Source of the DNA: Pyropia haitanensis
Lineage: Eukaryota > Rhodophyta > Bangiophyceae > Bangiales > Bangiaceae
Length of the DNA stretch: 64,000 nucleotides
NCBI GenBank assembly: GCA_008729055.1
Contig: SDUX01000006.1
Location: 1,621,501-1,685,500 of the forward strand
Direction of reading: 5' to 3'
The notes below the pieces were generated by a model. That model ran no database searches and was not told the DNA's origin. It saw only the letters and a program-made list of their open reading frames with translations. The stretch's first letter is position 1; each line of letters starts with the position of its first letter. This document shows positions 32,950 to 44,682 of the stretch, in pieces. The translations under genes were made by a program, and so were the position numbers.

Positions 32950-34733
32950 ACCCCCGACGCTCGGTAATCCACCGGCGCCACCATCGCCACCAGCACCAAA
33001 GCCGTCGACGCCGCCCGAGGCAGCGCCGCCGCCGCCCACGGCGGCGACGACGAGCCCCGCCGGGGAGGTGTAGCCCATGCCCGCGGGCTCCCCCCCTGCC
33101 ATCATGGTCCGCCGGTGGGCGAGCGTCTTGGTGTGCTCCTGGTAGTTTTGTTTCGTCCCAAACGACACGGAACAGACGGTGCACATGAACGGGCGGCGGC
33201 GCTCGTGGATGAGCCGCACGTGCCGCTTGAGGTGCTCCTTCTTGCCGGCCCGCCACCCGCACTCGCCACAGGCAAAAGGGCGGCGCTTCTCGTGGACAAT
33301 CTCCGAGTGCTTGCGCAAATCTAGAGGAAAGAATGAGAGTGGGGTGGCAAGCGTGCAGAGAAACACACGGACACAGCGGGGAAGGACCAGAACACAGCGG
33401 CAAAGGCACACCGGCTGGGATTGTCAGTCGCGGCTCACATACCCGCATCCACCGCCGAAGAGGGGCGCGAGCGCCCCTTGCACTCTTGCCCCCGTCTGGC
33501 GGCAGCTGATCCGCTGCCACGCGAGCCACCCGCGCTCGCGCTTCGCTCCCCGAGGCCGCCGACCCGAAACGTACCCTTCCGGAAAAAAAAGGCCGACTCG
33601 CACGAGTCACACGAGTACCGCCGCTCCTTCTCGTGCACCGACCGGAAGTGCTTGCGGAGGTCACTCTTGGACGAAAAGGCCGAGTCACAGTTGCCGCACG
33701 CGGCGACCTCCCCCTTGGTGCCGGGCGAGCCAACGCCGTGGACGACCATCATGTGGTAGTTGAGCTTGGACTTTAGCGGACACACCAGCGCGCAGTGCTT
33801 GCACGAAAAGAACTGCCGCCGCGCGCCGTCGCCCGACAGCACGTTGTTGTCGCGCGCGTCGACGAGGGAGCGGTCAATCGCCGCGGCGGTACTGTCGGGG
33901 AGGGTGGCGTGGCTCGCCGCGGCGGCGCCGCCGCCGCCACCGCCGGGCGTGCACACGCCGCCACCGCCGCCGCCGACGCCGACGCCGAGGTCCGCCGACA
34001 GGGCCGACAGGGGCAGCAGCGGCTCGTCCGACGCCCGCGACGCGGGGCTGAGGCACCCGTACGACGCGCCCGGCCCACCGCCGCCCAGGTGAAGGGGGTA
34101 CCCGCCGAGCGCGCCCGCCGCGCCGCCGCCGCCTCCAATGCCGCCGCTCAGGGGCACGCCGCTAAGGTCCAGCGACGGCACCGGCTTGGTGGTCCGGCTC
34201 AGGCCGTACGCGCCCGCAGGATGCTGTGGGTGATGCTGTTGCTGCTGCTGCAGCTGCGGTGGGTGCCGCTGCGGCTGATGCTGTGGGTGCTGCTGCCCGT
34301 ACCCATACAAGCCAGGGTGGCCACCCAGGCGCGCGCCCTGCTGCGGGTGCTGCTGCTGCTGCTGCTGCTGCATCTGATGGGCATGCGCTGCCTGTGCCGC
34401 CACCTGCTGCTGTTGGAGGTGGTGCGGCTGCTGTGGCTGCGGGTGGCTCTGCTGTGGTTGCTGGTGGTACTGCTGCTGCTGGTGCTGCGCTGCCAGCACG
34501 TGCACGCCCCCGCCGGCGCCGCCCTGCGGCAGCACCGCCGACAGGCGGGCAGACCACTCGACGCCGCCGGCGCCGCCACCCCCGTCGAGCGTTCGGTGGA
34601 GGCTGTGTTTGGGCAGCGCCTGCGAAAAGAGGGGCAACGACGACATGTCGGCCGCCCGCTGGGCCAGGACGGGCGTCCCGCCGCCGCCTCCACCGCCACT
34701 ACCGCCACCCACAAAGCCACCGCGACCGCCATA

Positions 34734-34771
<38 letters not shown>

Positions 34772-35517
34772 TGCCGCCGCCGCCGCCACCAAAGCCATAG
34801 GCCGGCGCGCCACCGGCGGCACCGGGCCGGCACGCCACCGCGGCGTACGGGCCACCACCGGCCGCCGCGGCCGCCTGGGCATGCGCGCCGGGCCGGTCGG
34901 GCGTCAGCAGCTCCATCGACAGGTGCGCGGTGGCGGCGCCCGCGCCGCCGCCGCGGCGCCCCGGGTGGCCGTGCTCATACACCGCGGTGGGCGGCAGCCG
35001 TGCCGACGGCCGGCCGGCTGGTGGCGTCGCCCGCCCCGCCAGCGGCTGGTGGCCCACCGCCGTCGCCGCCGCCGCCGCTGCCGACGCCGCCCCGTGCGCA
35101 GCGCCCGCCGCCGACGCCGCCGCCGCCGCCCCCGCCGCCGCCGCCGCCGCCGCCGCTGCTGCTGCTGCTGCCGACGCCGGCCGCCGCGGCTGCTCCGCCG
35201 GTGACGCCCTGCCGTGCGTGGGCCGTGCCGGCCGGCGGCTGCCGGCGTGCTGCTCGAGGCGCGGGGCCTTGCGGCCGCCGCCAGCGCCGGCGCGCCCGCC
35301 GGGCGGCCGCGGCGACGGGCGCTTGACGGGGCCCCGCCAGGCGGGCGCCGCGGGTGTCATCGCCGCCTGCGGCGTGCCGCCCACTGCCGGTGACGGCGTC
35401 ACCGCTACCGGCCGCCGGTCGCCACCGCCGTCACCGCCACGGCCGTCCGTTACCGAGACGGGCGAGACGACCGGCCCGGCAGGGCGGCGGCCGCCACCGC
35501 CGCTACCGCCGCCACCC

Positions 35518-35564
<47 letters not shown>

Positions 35565-36192
35565 CCCGCTCCGGACCGCCGCCCCGTCGCCACACCCACC
35601 ACCGCTGGGCGGCGGCGCGGCGCCGCCACCACCGCCACCGCCGCCGCCGCCGCCACCGCTCGCCGCGGCGAGCGCGTCGGCGAGCAGGTTGTCCACGGCG
35701 GCGAGGTCGGCGGTGCTCGGCGCCGGCGCGTCCGCCTTGGCCGCCACCACCCCCGTCGGCAGCAGCACCGCCGCGTACGAGTCGCGCCACGTAAACGGCA
35801 CGGCCGGCGCGGGGAGCGCCCCGCCGCCACCCCCACTCCCGCCACCGCCACCGCCACCGGCGGCGGCGGTGGCGGCGGCGGCGGCGGCGGCGGCGGCCGC
35901 ACCCCCGACGGCCGCCGCCGGTGGGCCCGCCCCGTCGGCGGCGGGTGGCGCCGCCGTGCCGGCCGCGGCCGCCGCGTCCTTGGCCGCCGCCACCTCGTTG
36001 CGGCGGCTCATAAACGCCGCCGCCGACGCGACGGCGACGCGGCCCTCGGCCGAGGTGCGGAAAAACTCGAGCATCGCGGGGTGGAGGGCGGCCGCGTCGC
36101 CGCCGCCGCCGCCACCACCACCACCACCACCACCCCCCGCACCGCCGCCGCCATGACCACCGCCCCCACCGGCTGTACGGGGCACACCGTCT

Positions 36193-36236
<44 letters not shown>

Positions 36237-36818
36237 GCCGCCGCCGCCACAGCCGCCGCCACCACCGCCGGCGGTGGCGGCCGCCGCCCGCGGCGGCGGC
36301 AGCTGCCCAAACGGCGACAGCGGCGCCGGCAGCGTAAACGGGTCCGCCTCGTCACCACCGCCGCCGTCGGTCGCGTCAGACGATGGCGTGCCCGCCGCGG
36401 CACCCCGCGGCAGGTCCCCGTCCGCGTCGCCCAGCACGGCACGGTACAGCGCCAGCTCCGCCGCCGTCGAGTCCGCGTCGTCCTCGTCGTCACCGCCGGG
36501 GCAGTCCCGCCCCGAGACGGGCGTCGCGGTCCCCGCCGCCGAAGCGGGCGTGCCCACCACCGCCGCCGACGCGCCGCCGCCGCCGCCGCCGCCTCCACCG
36601 CCGCCGCCGCCGCCGCCGCCGTCATTGGCGGTGGCGTCAGCGCCGACGCCACCCAGCGGGGTGGGCGGTGGCGCCGCACCACCCGGCGGGCCACCCCCCA
36701 GCCGCGCCACCCCGTCCGTGGCGGCGGCGGCGCCCAGCGGCGGCGTCGCGTCCATGTCGTCGCTGCCATAGCCGCCAAACGGCAAAAAGTCCGCGTCGGG
36801 GCCGCCGCCGGGAAACAT
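32770..36818 (-). CDS. C2H2 zinc-finger protein, five fingers, two exons
   Basis: Probable nuclear DNA- or RNA-binding protein of 1264 aa. Exon 1 runs 36818-33575, exon 2 33320-32770; the intron is 33321-33574. Splicing AAG-G to AT-TTG rebuilds finger 3 as CDSCESAFFFRKDLRKH, and the total length is an exact multiple of three. Fingers: about 1006-1027, 1040-1061, 1069-1092 (split by the intron), 1098-1120 and 1127-1149, each Cys-x2-Cys with His-x3/4-His. Three links keep an HEKxRxxxC-like linker. The first 1000 residues are low complexity: poly-Gly, Ala/Pro stretches, and a Gln/His-rich segment (about 34200-34490) of prion-like composition. A Gly-rich tail follows finger 5. I start at MFPGGGPDADF (ATG at 36818), just before an acidic stretch; the frame is open to an ATG at 37064 but reads as Pro/Arg low complexity there. 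Targets are unknown. Confidence 0.85.
33321..33574 (-). other. Intron of the zinc-finger gene
   Basis: 254 bp. The donor is GTACGT and the acceptor CTTTCCTCTAG, in the direction of the gene. Phase 1; removal restores zinc finger 3. Confidence 0.9.
34200..34490 (-). repeat. CAG/CAC-rich coding tract (Gln/His)
   Basis: CTG/TGG-rich on the plus strand, encoding repeated Gln and His with runs of up to seven Gln in the zinc-finger protein. Confidence 0.8.
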
Positions 36819-37235
36819 GGCCGCCCACCGCCGCGCGCCGCCGCACCGGCCGCCGCCGCCGCCGCCGCGCGTGCGTCGGGGGTGGCGACAACCAGGCGGC
36901 CGCGAGCGGCGGCGGAGGAGGAGGGCGCAACGGCGGACGGCACCGTGGGGGGGGGGGGGTGGGGGGGGGGGGGGGGGGGGGCGCGTGTGGGCGCCTGCCG
37001 CCGGACGCTGCGCCCTGCCCCCCCCCACCCCCCCCCCGCCCCGCCCCGCCGCCGACACCCCCACCGCCGCTCCCCCAGACGCGCGGCTGCCGGCCGGGCG
37101 GCAACGGCGGTCGGCGGCGGCGGCGGCGGCGTCGGCCGGGACGGCGGGTTTGTGGGTGGTCTCGCCGCCGGCCGGTGGGAACGGCTGTGCCGGCCGTCGG
37201 GACGGCGCGGTGGCGCCGCCGGCACCGAGGAGCGG

Positions 37236-37236
<1 letters not shown>

Positions 37237-37285
<49 letters not shown>
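37237..37285 (+). repeat. Poly(G) run of 49
   Basis: Uninterrupted G from 37237 to 37285, about 420 bp upstream of the zinc-finger start codon, where the gene strand carries poly(C). A second run of 32 G lies at 37565-37596. Confidence 0.9.
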
Positions 37286-37286
<1 letters not shown>

Positions 37287-37564
37287 GGGGACCGGGCCCC
37301 TCGGCCGGCCGGCAAACGGCGCGGACGCGGGCGGGCGGGCGGGCCCAACACAAGCAGCCGCGCGCCTGGGCCGCCGCGCCCAGACGGCGGTCGGTGGGGG
37401 GGGCGGGGTGGTGGGCGGGTGGGCGCCCGCCGACGCGTCGGCCGCGTCCGTCCCGCCGCAGCGCGAGGGCGGCCAGCCGGGAGAGCGAGAGGGTGGGGAA
37501 GAAGGAGGGAGGGGAAGAGGAGGAGGAGGAGGAGGAGGAAGAGGAGGGGGATGACGGAGTGGGT

Positions 37565-37596
<32 letters not shown>

Positions 37597-37943
37597 CGGC
37601 CCCGCCCAGCCGGCCGCCGCGGACCGCGGCGGCACCACCGGCCGGCGGCCGCGGCGCGCGGGGGGGGGGGGGGGGGCGGTGGGGAGTGGGCGACGCGGCC
37701 GCCGCGGCCGCAGCGCGTGGGCCGTCCCGCTGGCGTCGGCGGCGGCGGGAACGTGGTCGCCGCGGCGGCAGTGGCCGACGCCGCCCGCCGCGCCGCCGGC
37801 CGCCGCCGCGGCGGCCGCCCTTATGTGGGGCCACCCCACCGGGCGGGGAGGTGGAGAGGAGGAGGAGGAGGGGCGGGGGGGGGGGGGGGGGGGACGCCCC
37901 CGCCCCGCGCCGCCCCCACCGCGGCGGCGGCGGCCGGCGCGGG

Positions 37944-38098
37944 GCGGCGCGGGGCGGCGCGGGGTGGGGTGGGGTGGGGTGGCGAGCAGCGGCGGCACCC
38001 GTCCCCCCCCCCCCTCCCCCCCCCCCCTCCTCTGCACCCCAGCCCACCCCACCCGACCCCACCCCACCGCACCCCACCCCCCACCCCTCCCCACCCCG
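37944..38098. repeat. GGGGT and ACCCC repeats in inverted relation
   Basis: GCGCGGGGCG and GGGGT repeats (about 37935-37982) are followed after some 60 bp by CACCCC repeats (about 38036-38098). The strands could fold on each other, and either strand could form a quadruplex. Confidence 0.6.
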
Positions 38099-38534
38099 CC
38101 GCCGCCACCCCCGCCGCGTCGCCACGCCGTGGCCGCCACACCCCGCGTGCAGCCGCCCTCCACCCCACCGCCGGCAACGCCGCGCCGACGCGCGGCCGCC
38201 GCGGCCGCGCCGCCCGCGGCACGCCGCCGGCGGCGCGGCGCCGCGTCGGGCGGCGGGCTGACCCCCCCCGCGGGCACCCGCGCCGGCACCCCGCCGCCGC
38301 ACCGCGGCGGGCGCGTCGGCGGCGGCGCCCCACCCCCATGGCACGACCCGCCGCCGCGGCCGCGGCGCCGCCGCCGCGCCCCGCGCCCCGCCGTGCCGTG
38401 CGCCGCCGCCGCGGCTGCGTTTTTTTTTGCGGCGGCCGCGGCGGCGGCGGCGCCGCGCCGTGCGGGCGGCGGTCGCCGCCGCGGCTCGGCGGCGGGCGTG
38501 AGGGGGGGTGTGCAGGGGGGGACGCCACCGCCCC

Positions 38535-38565
<31 letters not shown>

Positions 38566-41500
38566 CGCGGCAGCCGCCGCCCCCCCCCCCCTCGCGGCGG
38601 CGCGGCGGCACCTTGCCGCCGCCGGCGGCATGGCGTGCCTGCCGTGGCGGCGGCGCGGGCGACGCCGCGTCTGCCGCGGCGGCCGCGGCGGCCGGCCCGG
38701 TCACGGCCACGGCCACCACCACCACCACCGCCGCGGCCGCCGCCGCTGCCGCCGCGGACACGGACGCGGACGCGGACGCGGACGCGGGCGCGGGCGGGGC
38801 GGGGGGGGGGGAGCGGCCTGCACGCGCGCGCGCCGCGGCGCCGCGGCGGCGGCGGCGGCAGCTCGGCGGGCGCCCCCCCCCCCCCCCCCCGCGCCGCCCG
38901 CGGCGGGTGGCCCGCGCACGGCGGCGGCGGGGACCGCCCGCCCCGCGTCGCGTGTGGCGCCGCCCCCGCGGCGCGCATTGCTGACGCCGTGCGTGGGCAG
39001 CGGGGCGAGAGGGAGACAGGGGGGGGGGGGGGCGCGCGCGAGAGGGGGGGGGGNGCCGGCCCGCCGCGGCGGGCCGGCGCGCGCACGCCGCCGGCGGCGG
39101 ACGGGCAGTCAAGTCGGCCGCGCGGCCGTGTGGCGGCGGCGGCAGCGGCGTCGGCGCACGCGGGCGGCGGTGCACCCGCGCGCATCCCCCCCGCCCCCCC
39201 CACACCCGTCCCCGTCTGGTCCGGCCGCGCGGGGCGGTGACGGCGGCCACACGGGGGCGGGCGGCCGACATATCTCGGCAGCGGCGGCGGCGGCGGGCAT
39301 CCGCGCCGGTCCCCCCCTCCCCCCCCCCCCACCCCCCCACTCGCGCCCTCGAGGCTGCCGCATGACGCACGCACGCCGCCGTCACCGGCGGGCCACCCCC
39401 AGCCACCCCCCCCCCCGCGCGTGTCTTTCCCCCCCCCCCCCCCCCTCACGCGCGGCAGGTCGGCCACGCGGTAAACGGCCGCCGCCCCCCCCCCCCCCCG
39501 CCGCCGCGACCGTCCATCCCGCCCGCCGTGGTACCGCGTGGCGTGGCCGCCCGCCACGCCGCGTCACCCCCCCCCCCAACAGGCCGGCGCGCGCGCACAC
39601 CCCCCCGCCCCCCCCCGGTCGTCCCACCCCCACCCGCCCACCCCGCCCGCCCGCCACCCCGCCGTGGCGGCCGCCGCCGCCGCCGCCGCGCGCGGTCGGC
39701 GGCCGACGCGAGGGGTGTGCCAAGGCGCCCGTCGGGGGATGATGATGGGCAGAGGTGGGGGGCGGCGAATGGGGGGGGGGGGGGGGGCGCCGCCGGCCAG
39801 AGGGCGTGGGGGGGGGGGGGGGGGGGGGTGCCCAGCGGGGGGATGCCACCCGCTGCGCGCGCCAGCGGTGGGTCGCGTCGACCGCGGGTGGCGTGTCGAT
39901 GGCGCAGAGCCGACCCGGCGGCCACTGCCGTCACGGCTGCCGCGGCCGCGGCCGCGGCCGCCGCCGCCGCCGCCGCCGCCGCCGCTGCCGCCATTGCCGC
40001 GGCCGCCGCCGCCGCCGCCGCGGCGGCGGGCGCCCGCGTGGGGCCGCCCCCGCCGCCGCCGCGGCTCGCCGCCGCCAACCGCGGGCGGTCCTCGTGGCGG
40101 CCGCCGCCGCCGCCGTGGGCCGCCCCGCCCGCCCGCGCGCGCGTTTTTGCGCATGGGCCGCCCGCCACTGCCGGCCGTCTCCCACCCCTCCCCCCCCCCC
40201 CCCCCGCGGCCGTCCACCCACCCCCAACCCCCCGGCTTGCCGTGGCCGCCGCCGCGGCCACGCCGCGGACGGCGGCACGGCCGCCCGCTGCGCGTGGCCC
40301 GATGGGGGCCGTCGACTCGACGAGGAAAGGGGGGGGGGGGGGGGTGCGACCGCCCCGGCACGGTAAGCCGATGCTCGCGCGCGGCCGTGGGTGGGCGGCG
40401 GCGACACGCGGCGGCGTGGAGCGGCCGCTGCCGGGGGGGAGGGAGGGGGGGTGGGGGGGGGGGGGGGGGGGGGGGGCGGCGATTGGGTAGCCACGGTGTC
40501 TGCGGCCGGGGGTCGACGGACGGTGGGGATCTCGGGAGTGGGCGTCGGTGCGTGGAGGGTTGGGCGGGTGTGCGGGGGAGCACCGACGGCTGCGCCGCGG
40601 CTGCCGGTCTAGCTACATGGCCGGGGAACGGAGCGGCGCGGCCGCGGGCGGCAGCGTCGGCGGCGCCGTCGGCGGGCCCCAAAAAAAGGGGACGCACCGT
40701 TGGGGGGGGGGGGGCGTGGCCGCCGCCGGCGGGCTGCCGCCGAGACACGAGCGGTGGGCGACGGGGGGTGGCGTGTGCGGCGTGCGAGGGGTAGAGGGGG
40801 GGGGGGGGGGGGGGGGACGGCGGCGCGGGATCTCGTCGTGGGCTGCCCACGCACGCTGTCGGCCGCGGCCGGCTCACGAGGGGCGGCGGACCCACGCGCC
40901 ACCCGTGGCACGTGTGCGGCGACGCGGGACGGCGGTGGGTTCGTCGATGGGGCCTTGGCTCCCGGTGGAAGCAAGGTTAAAAATGGCTCACTATGGATTT
41001 GCAACTGAATCCGCATTTGCGGAAACGCACGGGACTCTTTTTTCCGTTGAATGGGACGTGTGTGCCTGCCGTGGTCGCTGCGCACGCTGGCGGCCGCCCC
41101 CACCGTGGGCGACGGCAACCACGGCAGACTGCCCCTTGGCCGCCTTTGTCCCCGTCGAGCACAACGCGCGGGGGCTACAGGACGTGGACTACCCAGCAGC
41201 GGTGGACCTTCCAGGGCGGCAACTGTCCCGCGCGCGTGTGTCGGCCCCACGTCTTGACCTACCAACCGTCCGCAACGCCGGCGCAACGCAGCGACGCCTC
41301 CACCCGCTCCGTGGGCAAAGGCGGCCCCGGTGACCTTGCGGGCGGGGCGGCCGCTCCCGTCTGGCGCAGTGGCGCCTCGACCGGGTAGCTTGCGGGCGCC
41401 CCCATTCGTGTTTGGGCGTGCCACAACCCGTTGCACGGCCGTGTGGGGCCGGCACGGAGCCGGAAAAACCGGGCACTGCGCGCGACATCTTTCCGCTTGA

Positions 41501-42991
41501 AAATGGCTACGCGGGCATCCAAGCCGGTGCAGATCCTCCCGAGGACCGCACCCGGAGCACGTGCACTATGGGATGAAGCCTGCACCGATCAAGCACGTTC
41601 TGTGCACTGCCTGTGCATAGAACGACTGCAGCACAAGGGGAAGTGATCGGCTGCGCTGCTGAAGCCTACACACGCGTGCCTCTGAGCACGCACCGCACGT
41701 GGGGAGCTACCGCTTGGAAGAGAGCACTCCTTTCAGAACCTGAGCAGAGAGTCATACGTGTGCTGCACGATTGCACGAAATCGGGTGCACGGCGGCACGC
41801 ATGGGAATAGACTGCTCGGATTCATGCAACACGTGATCTGGTGCAGAGTCCAATACTGCCGGGTGGTGGTCGATGACCACGGAACAGCCGGCGATAAAAA
41901 AGACGTTCGTACATACCTCGACGAGGTGGTTCTCATGCTTGATACCAAAAACGGGGACTCGCCGCAGCTTCCCTTTTCAGGGATGAGCCCATCTGCTCTG
42001 GGCGTGTGCCACAGGAACACGAGAAACAGCGTTCTGGGGCGCTGAGGGACAAGTTGCAGACACTCGTGGAAGAGTCAAACAAACCAGAACAGGTCAAATC
42101 GGCCGATTCCCCAAGGTACAGAGTTTTGTCCGTGCTGCGCAGCAGCCCGTCATCCTCACAGAGCTGGGCCTTTGTCCGCGATTGATCCTGGTGCGGCCGT
42201 CGGTGTGTCGTCTACCTGTCGTGGTGTTCTTGAAATCTCTTGCGTCCTGCCGTAAGGGCACTTGCATGTAATTGATCGTGGCACTCACAATTCAATTCGA
42301 TGAAGCGCAGTTTGTCTGGTCACAGCTGTCTCGTCCGCTTGCGTGGCCGAAGCGTGCAAAAGCGCGGGCGTGACACGCCACAACAAGCGGCAGCGGGTGG
42401 CTCCTGGTTTTGTTATTGTGGGGCTGTGCGCGCGCCGTCGCGTTACGGTCGGGGCTCGCCGCTGCCGCGCCAGGCACGACGCTTCACAGCCACACACCGC
42501 GCGTGGGGGATCGCCAGCCAGGGCCCTCAACCGCCACCAGCCGACGACGGCGGCGAAACGCAACCCATCGGCGCCACTGGTCAATCCAGAGCCGCCGCGC
42601 GTCGGCTCGCCGCGGCAGCGGCGTCCGCTGGGCCGGCGAGCGGGGGCCCCTGAGAGGTGGGGAGGTGCCTCCCCCCCCTCGTAAAAAATCCACCCAGCCG
42701 CACCCGCCCCGCACGTGCACCCGCAGCCCCTGCACGTGTGGCGGGCACTGGTTCATGACCGCCCTGGGATACAAGCGCCCGCCACGGACGCTCCAACTTT
42801 TTTTGACGTGCCCGGCGGCCTAGCTCGAGCACAAACCCCCCCCCACCCTCGCCACTAACTGTCTCCTGTGCTCCTCTCTGGTCCTCGCACCATCGCCGCC
42901 ATACCCTGTTCTTGTCCCCTTCGGTCCCCTCCCCTCCCCTCCCCCCACCCCCCCCCCCCTCCTTCCACCGCTCCCACTCGGCCGCGCTACC

Positions 42992-44682
42992 ATGTCCGAC
43001 TGGCCAGCTGCGCCCGGTTTTTCGGGCGACCTGTCCGGCCTCCCCTGGGACCTGTTTGGCGACGGCCCGCTGAGCTCGACGGTGTGGAAGGACGCCGCGC
43101 CGGGCGACAGCGCCGCCCTCGGCCTGTGGTGTGCGGCGGAGCCCGACCAGGACGCGGTGCCCGACGTCACCGCCGCGGCTGGCGCCTTGGCCAAGACCCC
43201 CAACGCCGGCCGGGCGGTCCCGCTATGGCCGACCGCCGACGACGGCGCCGGCGGGGTCCTCGCCGGCGCCATCGCGTCGGCCGGCGAGGCGGCGGCGGCG
43301 GCGGCGCCGCCGCCGCCGTGGGCGCCGCCCGCGCTCGACAATGGGGACGATGGCGCCGTGCCGACGCTGTCGGCGGCGCCGTCCATGACCGACGGCGGCA
43401 CCGCGTCGGGGGTGGAGGACCTGTGGGCACCCCCGCTGGGCGGCGGCGCGGCCGCCGTCGCCGACGGCAGCGGCGACGCCGCCGACCCGTGGGCGACGCT
43501 CGGCGGCCTGTCGGGCACGTCGGCCGTGACGGGCAGCGACGACTGGCCCGGCGTCGGCGACGCGTGGGCGGCCGTCCCCACCGGGGTGGCGGCCGCCACG
43601 GACCGCGGCGGCACCGCCGCGCTGCCAGCCACCACCGACGCCACGACGCCGCCCGCCTTCCCGTTTGTGCCCGACACGCTGCCGACGGCGGGGAGCGCGT
43701 CGGCGGCGGCGGCCGCCGCCCCGTCGGTGCCCGCCCCGACCCGGGCCGGCGGCGGCGGGTGGGAGCCCCTCCCGCCGGCGGGGGGGGTGGCCGCCGCCGC
43801 CGCCGCCGCCGCGGCCGCTGCCGCTGCCGCCGCCACCCCCGCGCTGCCGCTCGTGCCCGACGCGCCCACCGCCGCCGCCGCGGCGGCGGCGGCGGCGGCG
43901 GCCGCCCCGCCGGCGGCCGCCCCGCCGACGCGCGGCCGCCGGCGGGCAACGCCGCGGCGGCCGGCGCGGCGGGCGGTGCAGCTGCTGCCGCCGCCACCCT
44001 TTCGGACGGCGGCGTCGGTCCCCCCCCCCCCCAGGCGGTCGCCGCCGTGACGCCCACCGTGGCCGACGCGGCGGCGATCGCGTCGGCCGCCGACGCGGCG
44101 ACGGTGGTGCCGACGTGGGCGCCCCCTCCCCCCCCCCCGACGGCGGCCGCGCCGCCGCTCCTCCTTGGCGGTGGCTCCCTGCCGCCGCCGCCGGTCGACT
44201 GGCTGCCGTCCCGCCTGCCCGCCCACACCATCCGCCGCGCCGTGTCGATCACCGCCGTCGCCCTGCTGTCGGCGGCACGGCCGCGGCGGGGCGCCACGGC
44301 CGCCGCCGCCGCCGCCGCCGCCGCCGCTGCCGCCGCCGCCGCCGCCACCACCGCGACCGTGGCGTCGGGCGCGGCCGCCGTGGCCGCCGCGGCGGCGGGT
44401 GTCGCCACGCCCGCTTTGGGCCGTCTGCCGGCAGCGGGGGGCGGGTGGGCGGACGGGCCACCGCCGCCGCCGCCGCCGCCGGCAGGGACGGGACGGCCCA
44501 CCGTCGCGGCGGCGGCGGCGGCGGCGGCGGCGGCACCAGCGGCGGCGGCCTCAGCGGCGGCGGCCCCCCCCGCAGCGGCAGCGGCGGCGGCGCGGCCGCC
44601 GCGGCCGCCGCTGGGCGTCGCGCCGCGCGGGGTGGCGACGCGGCGGCACCGCCGCAACGGCCGGTTTGCGCGCGCGGCGTGA
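42992..44682 (+). CDS. Unrecognised Trp/Asp-rich protein with low-complexity core and basic C-terminus
   Basis: Starts MSDWPAAPGFSGDLSGLPWD after a long pyrimidine-rich leader (42850-42990), which supports the ATG at 42992. The first 230 residues carry spaced acidic-aromatic motifs (LPWDLFGDG, VEDLWAPPLG, ADPWATLGG, DDWPGVGDAWAAV), unlike random GC-rich translation. Poly-Ala and Pro blocks follow. Frame 2 carries the first part and stops at 44050. Frame 1 continues sensibly from about 43930 (ATLSDGGVGPPPP, PVDWLPSRLPAHTIRRAVS) and ends at TGA 44682, so one base is probably missing near 43900-43940. The last residues, RGVATRRHRRNGRFARAA, recall the end of a plant CCT motif, but the first half of that motif is not evident. 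It could be a transcriptional co-regulator or an endocytic-type adaptor; function unknown. Confidence 0.6.

Larger units (their letters stand above)
36819..42991. other. 6-kb extreme-GC spacer upstream of the zinc-finger gene
   Basis: 36819-40600 is nearly all G and C, with many homopolymers and one ambiguous base (N at 39054). Huge ORFs here encode only Arg/Pro/Gly/Ala in several frames at once and are not credible genes. 40600-42990 becomes more mixed. At 41640-42300 GC drops further, with a 95-codon plus-strand ORF (41758-42045; contains VVVDDHGTAGDKKDVRTYLD) that matches nothing I recognise. Confidence 0.45.

Noticed and set aside
36008..39742. ORFs over 1000 codons upstream of the zinc-finger gene
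   Set aside because: They run through poly(G), poly(C) and an N, overlap each other on both strands, and have only low-complexity content.
41758..42045. 95-codon plus-strand ORF in lower-GC DNA
   Set aside because: The longest open frame in a moderate-GC stretch, but it lacks homology, a convincing leader or a neighbour relation. Kept only as a note in the spacer entry.
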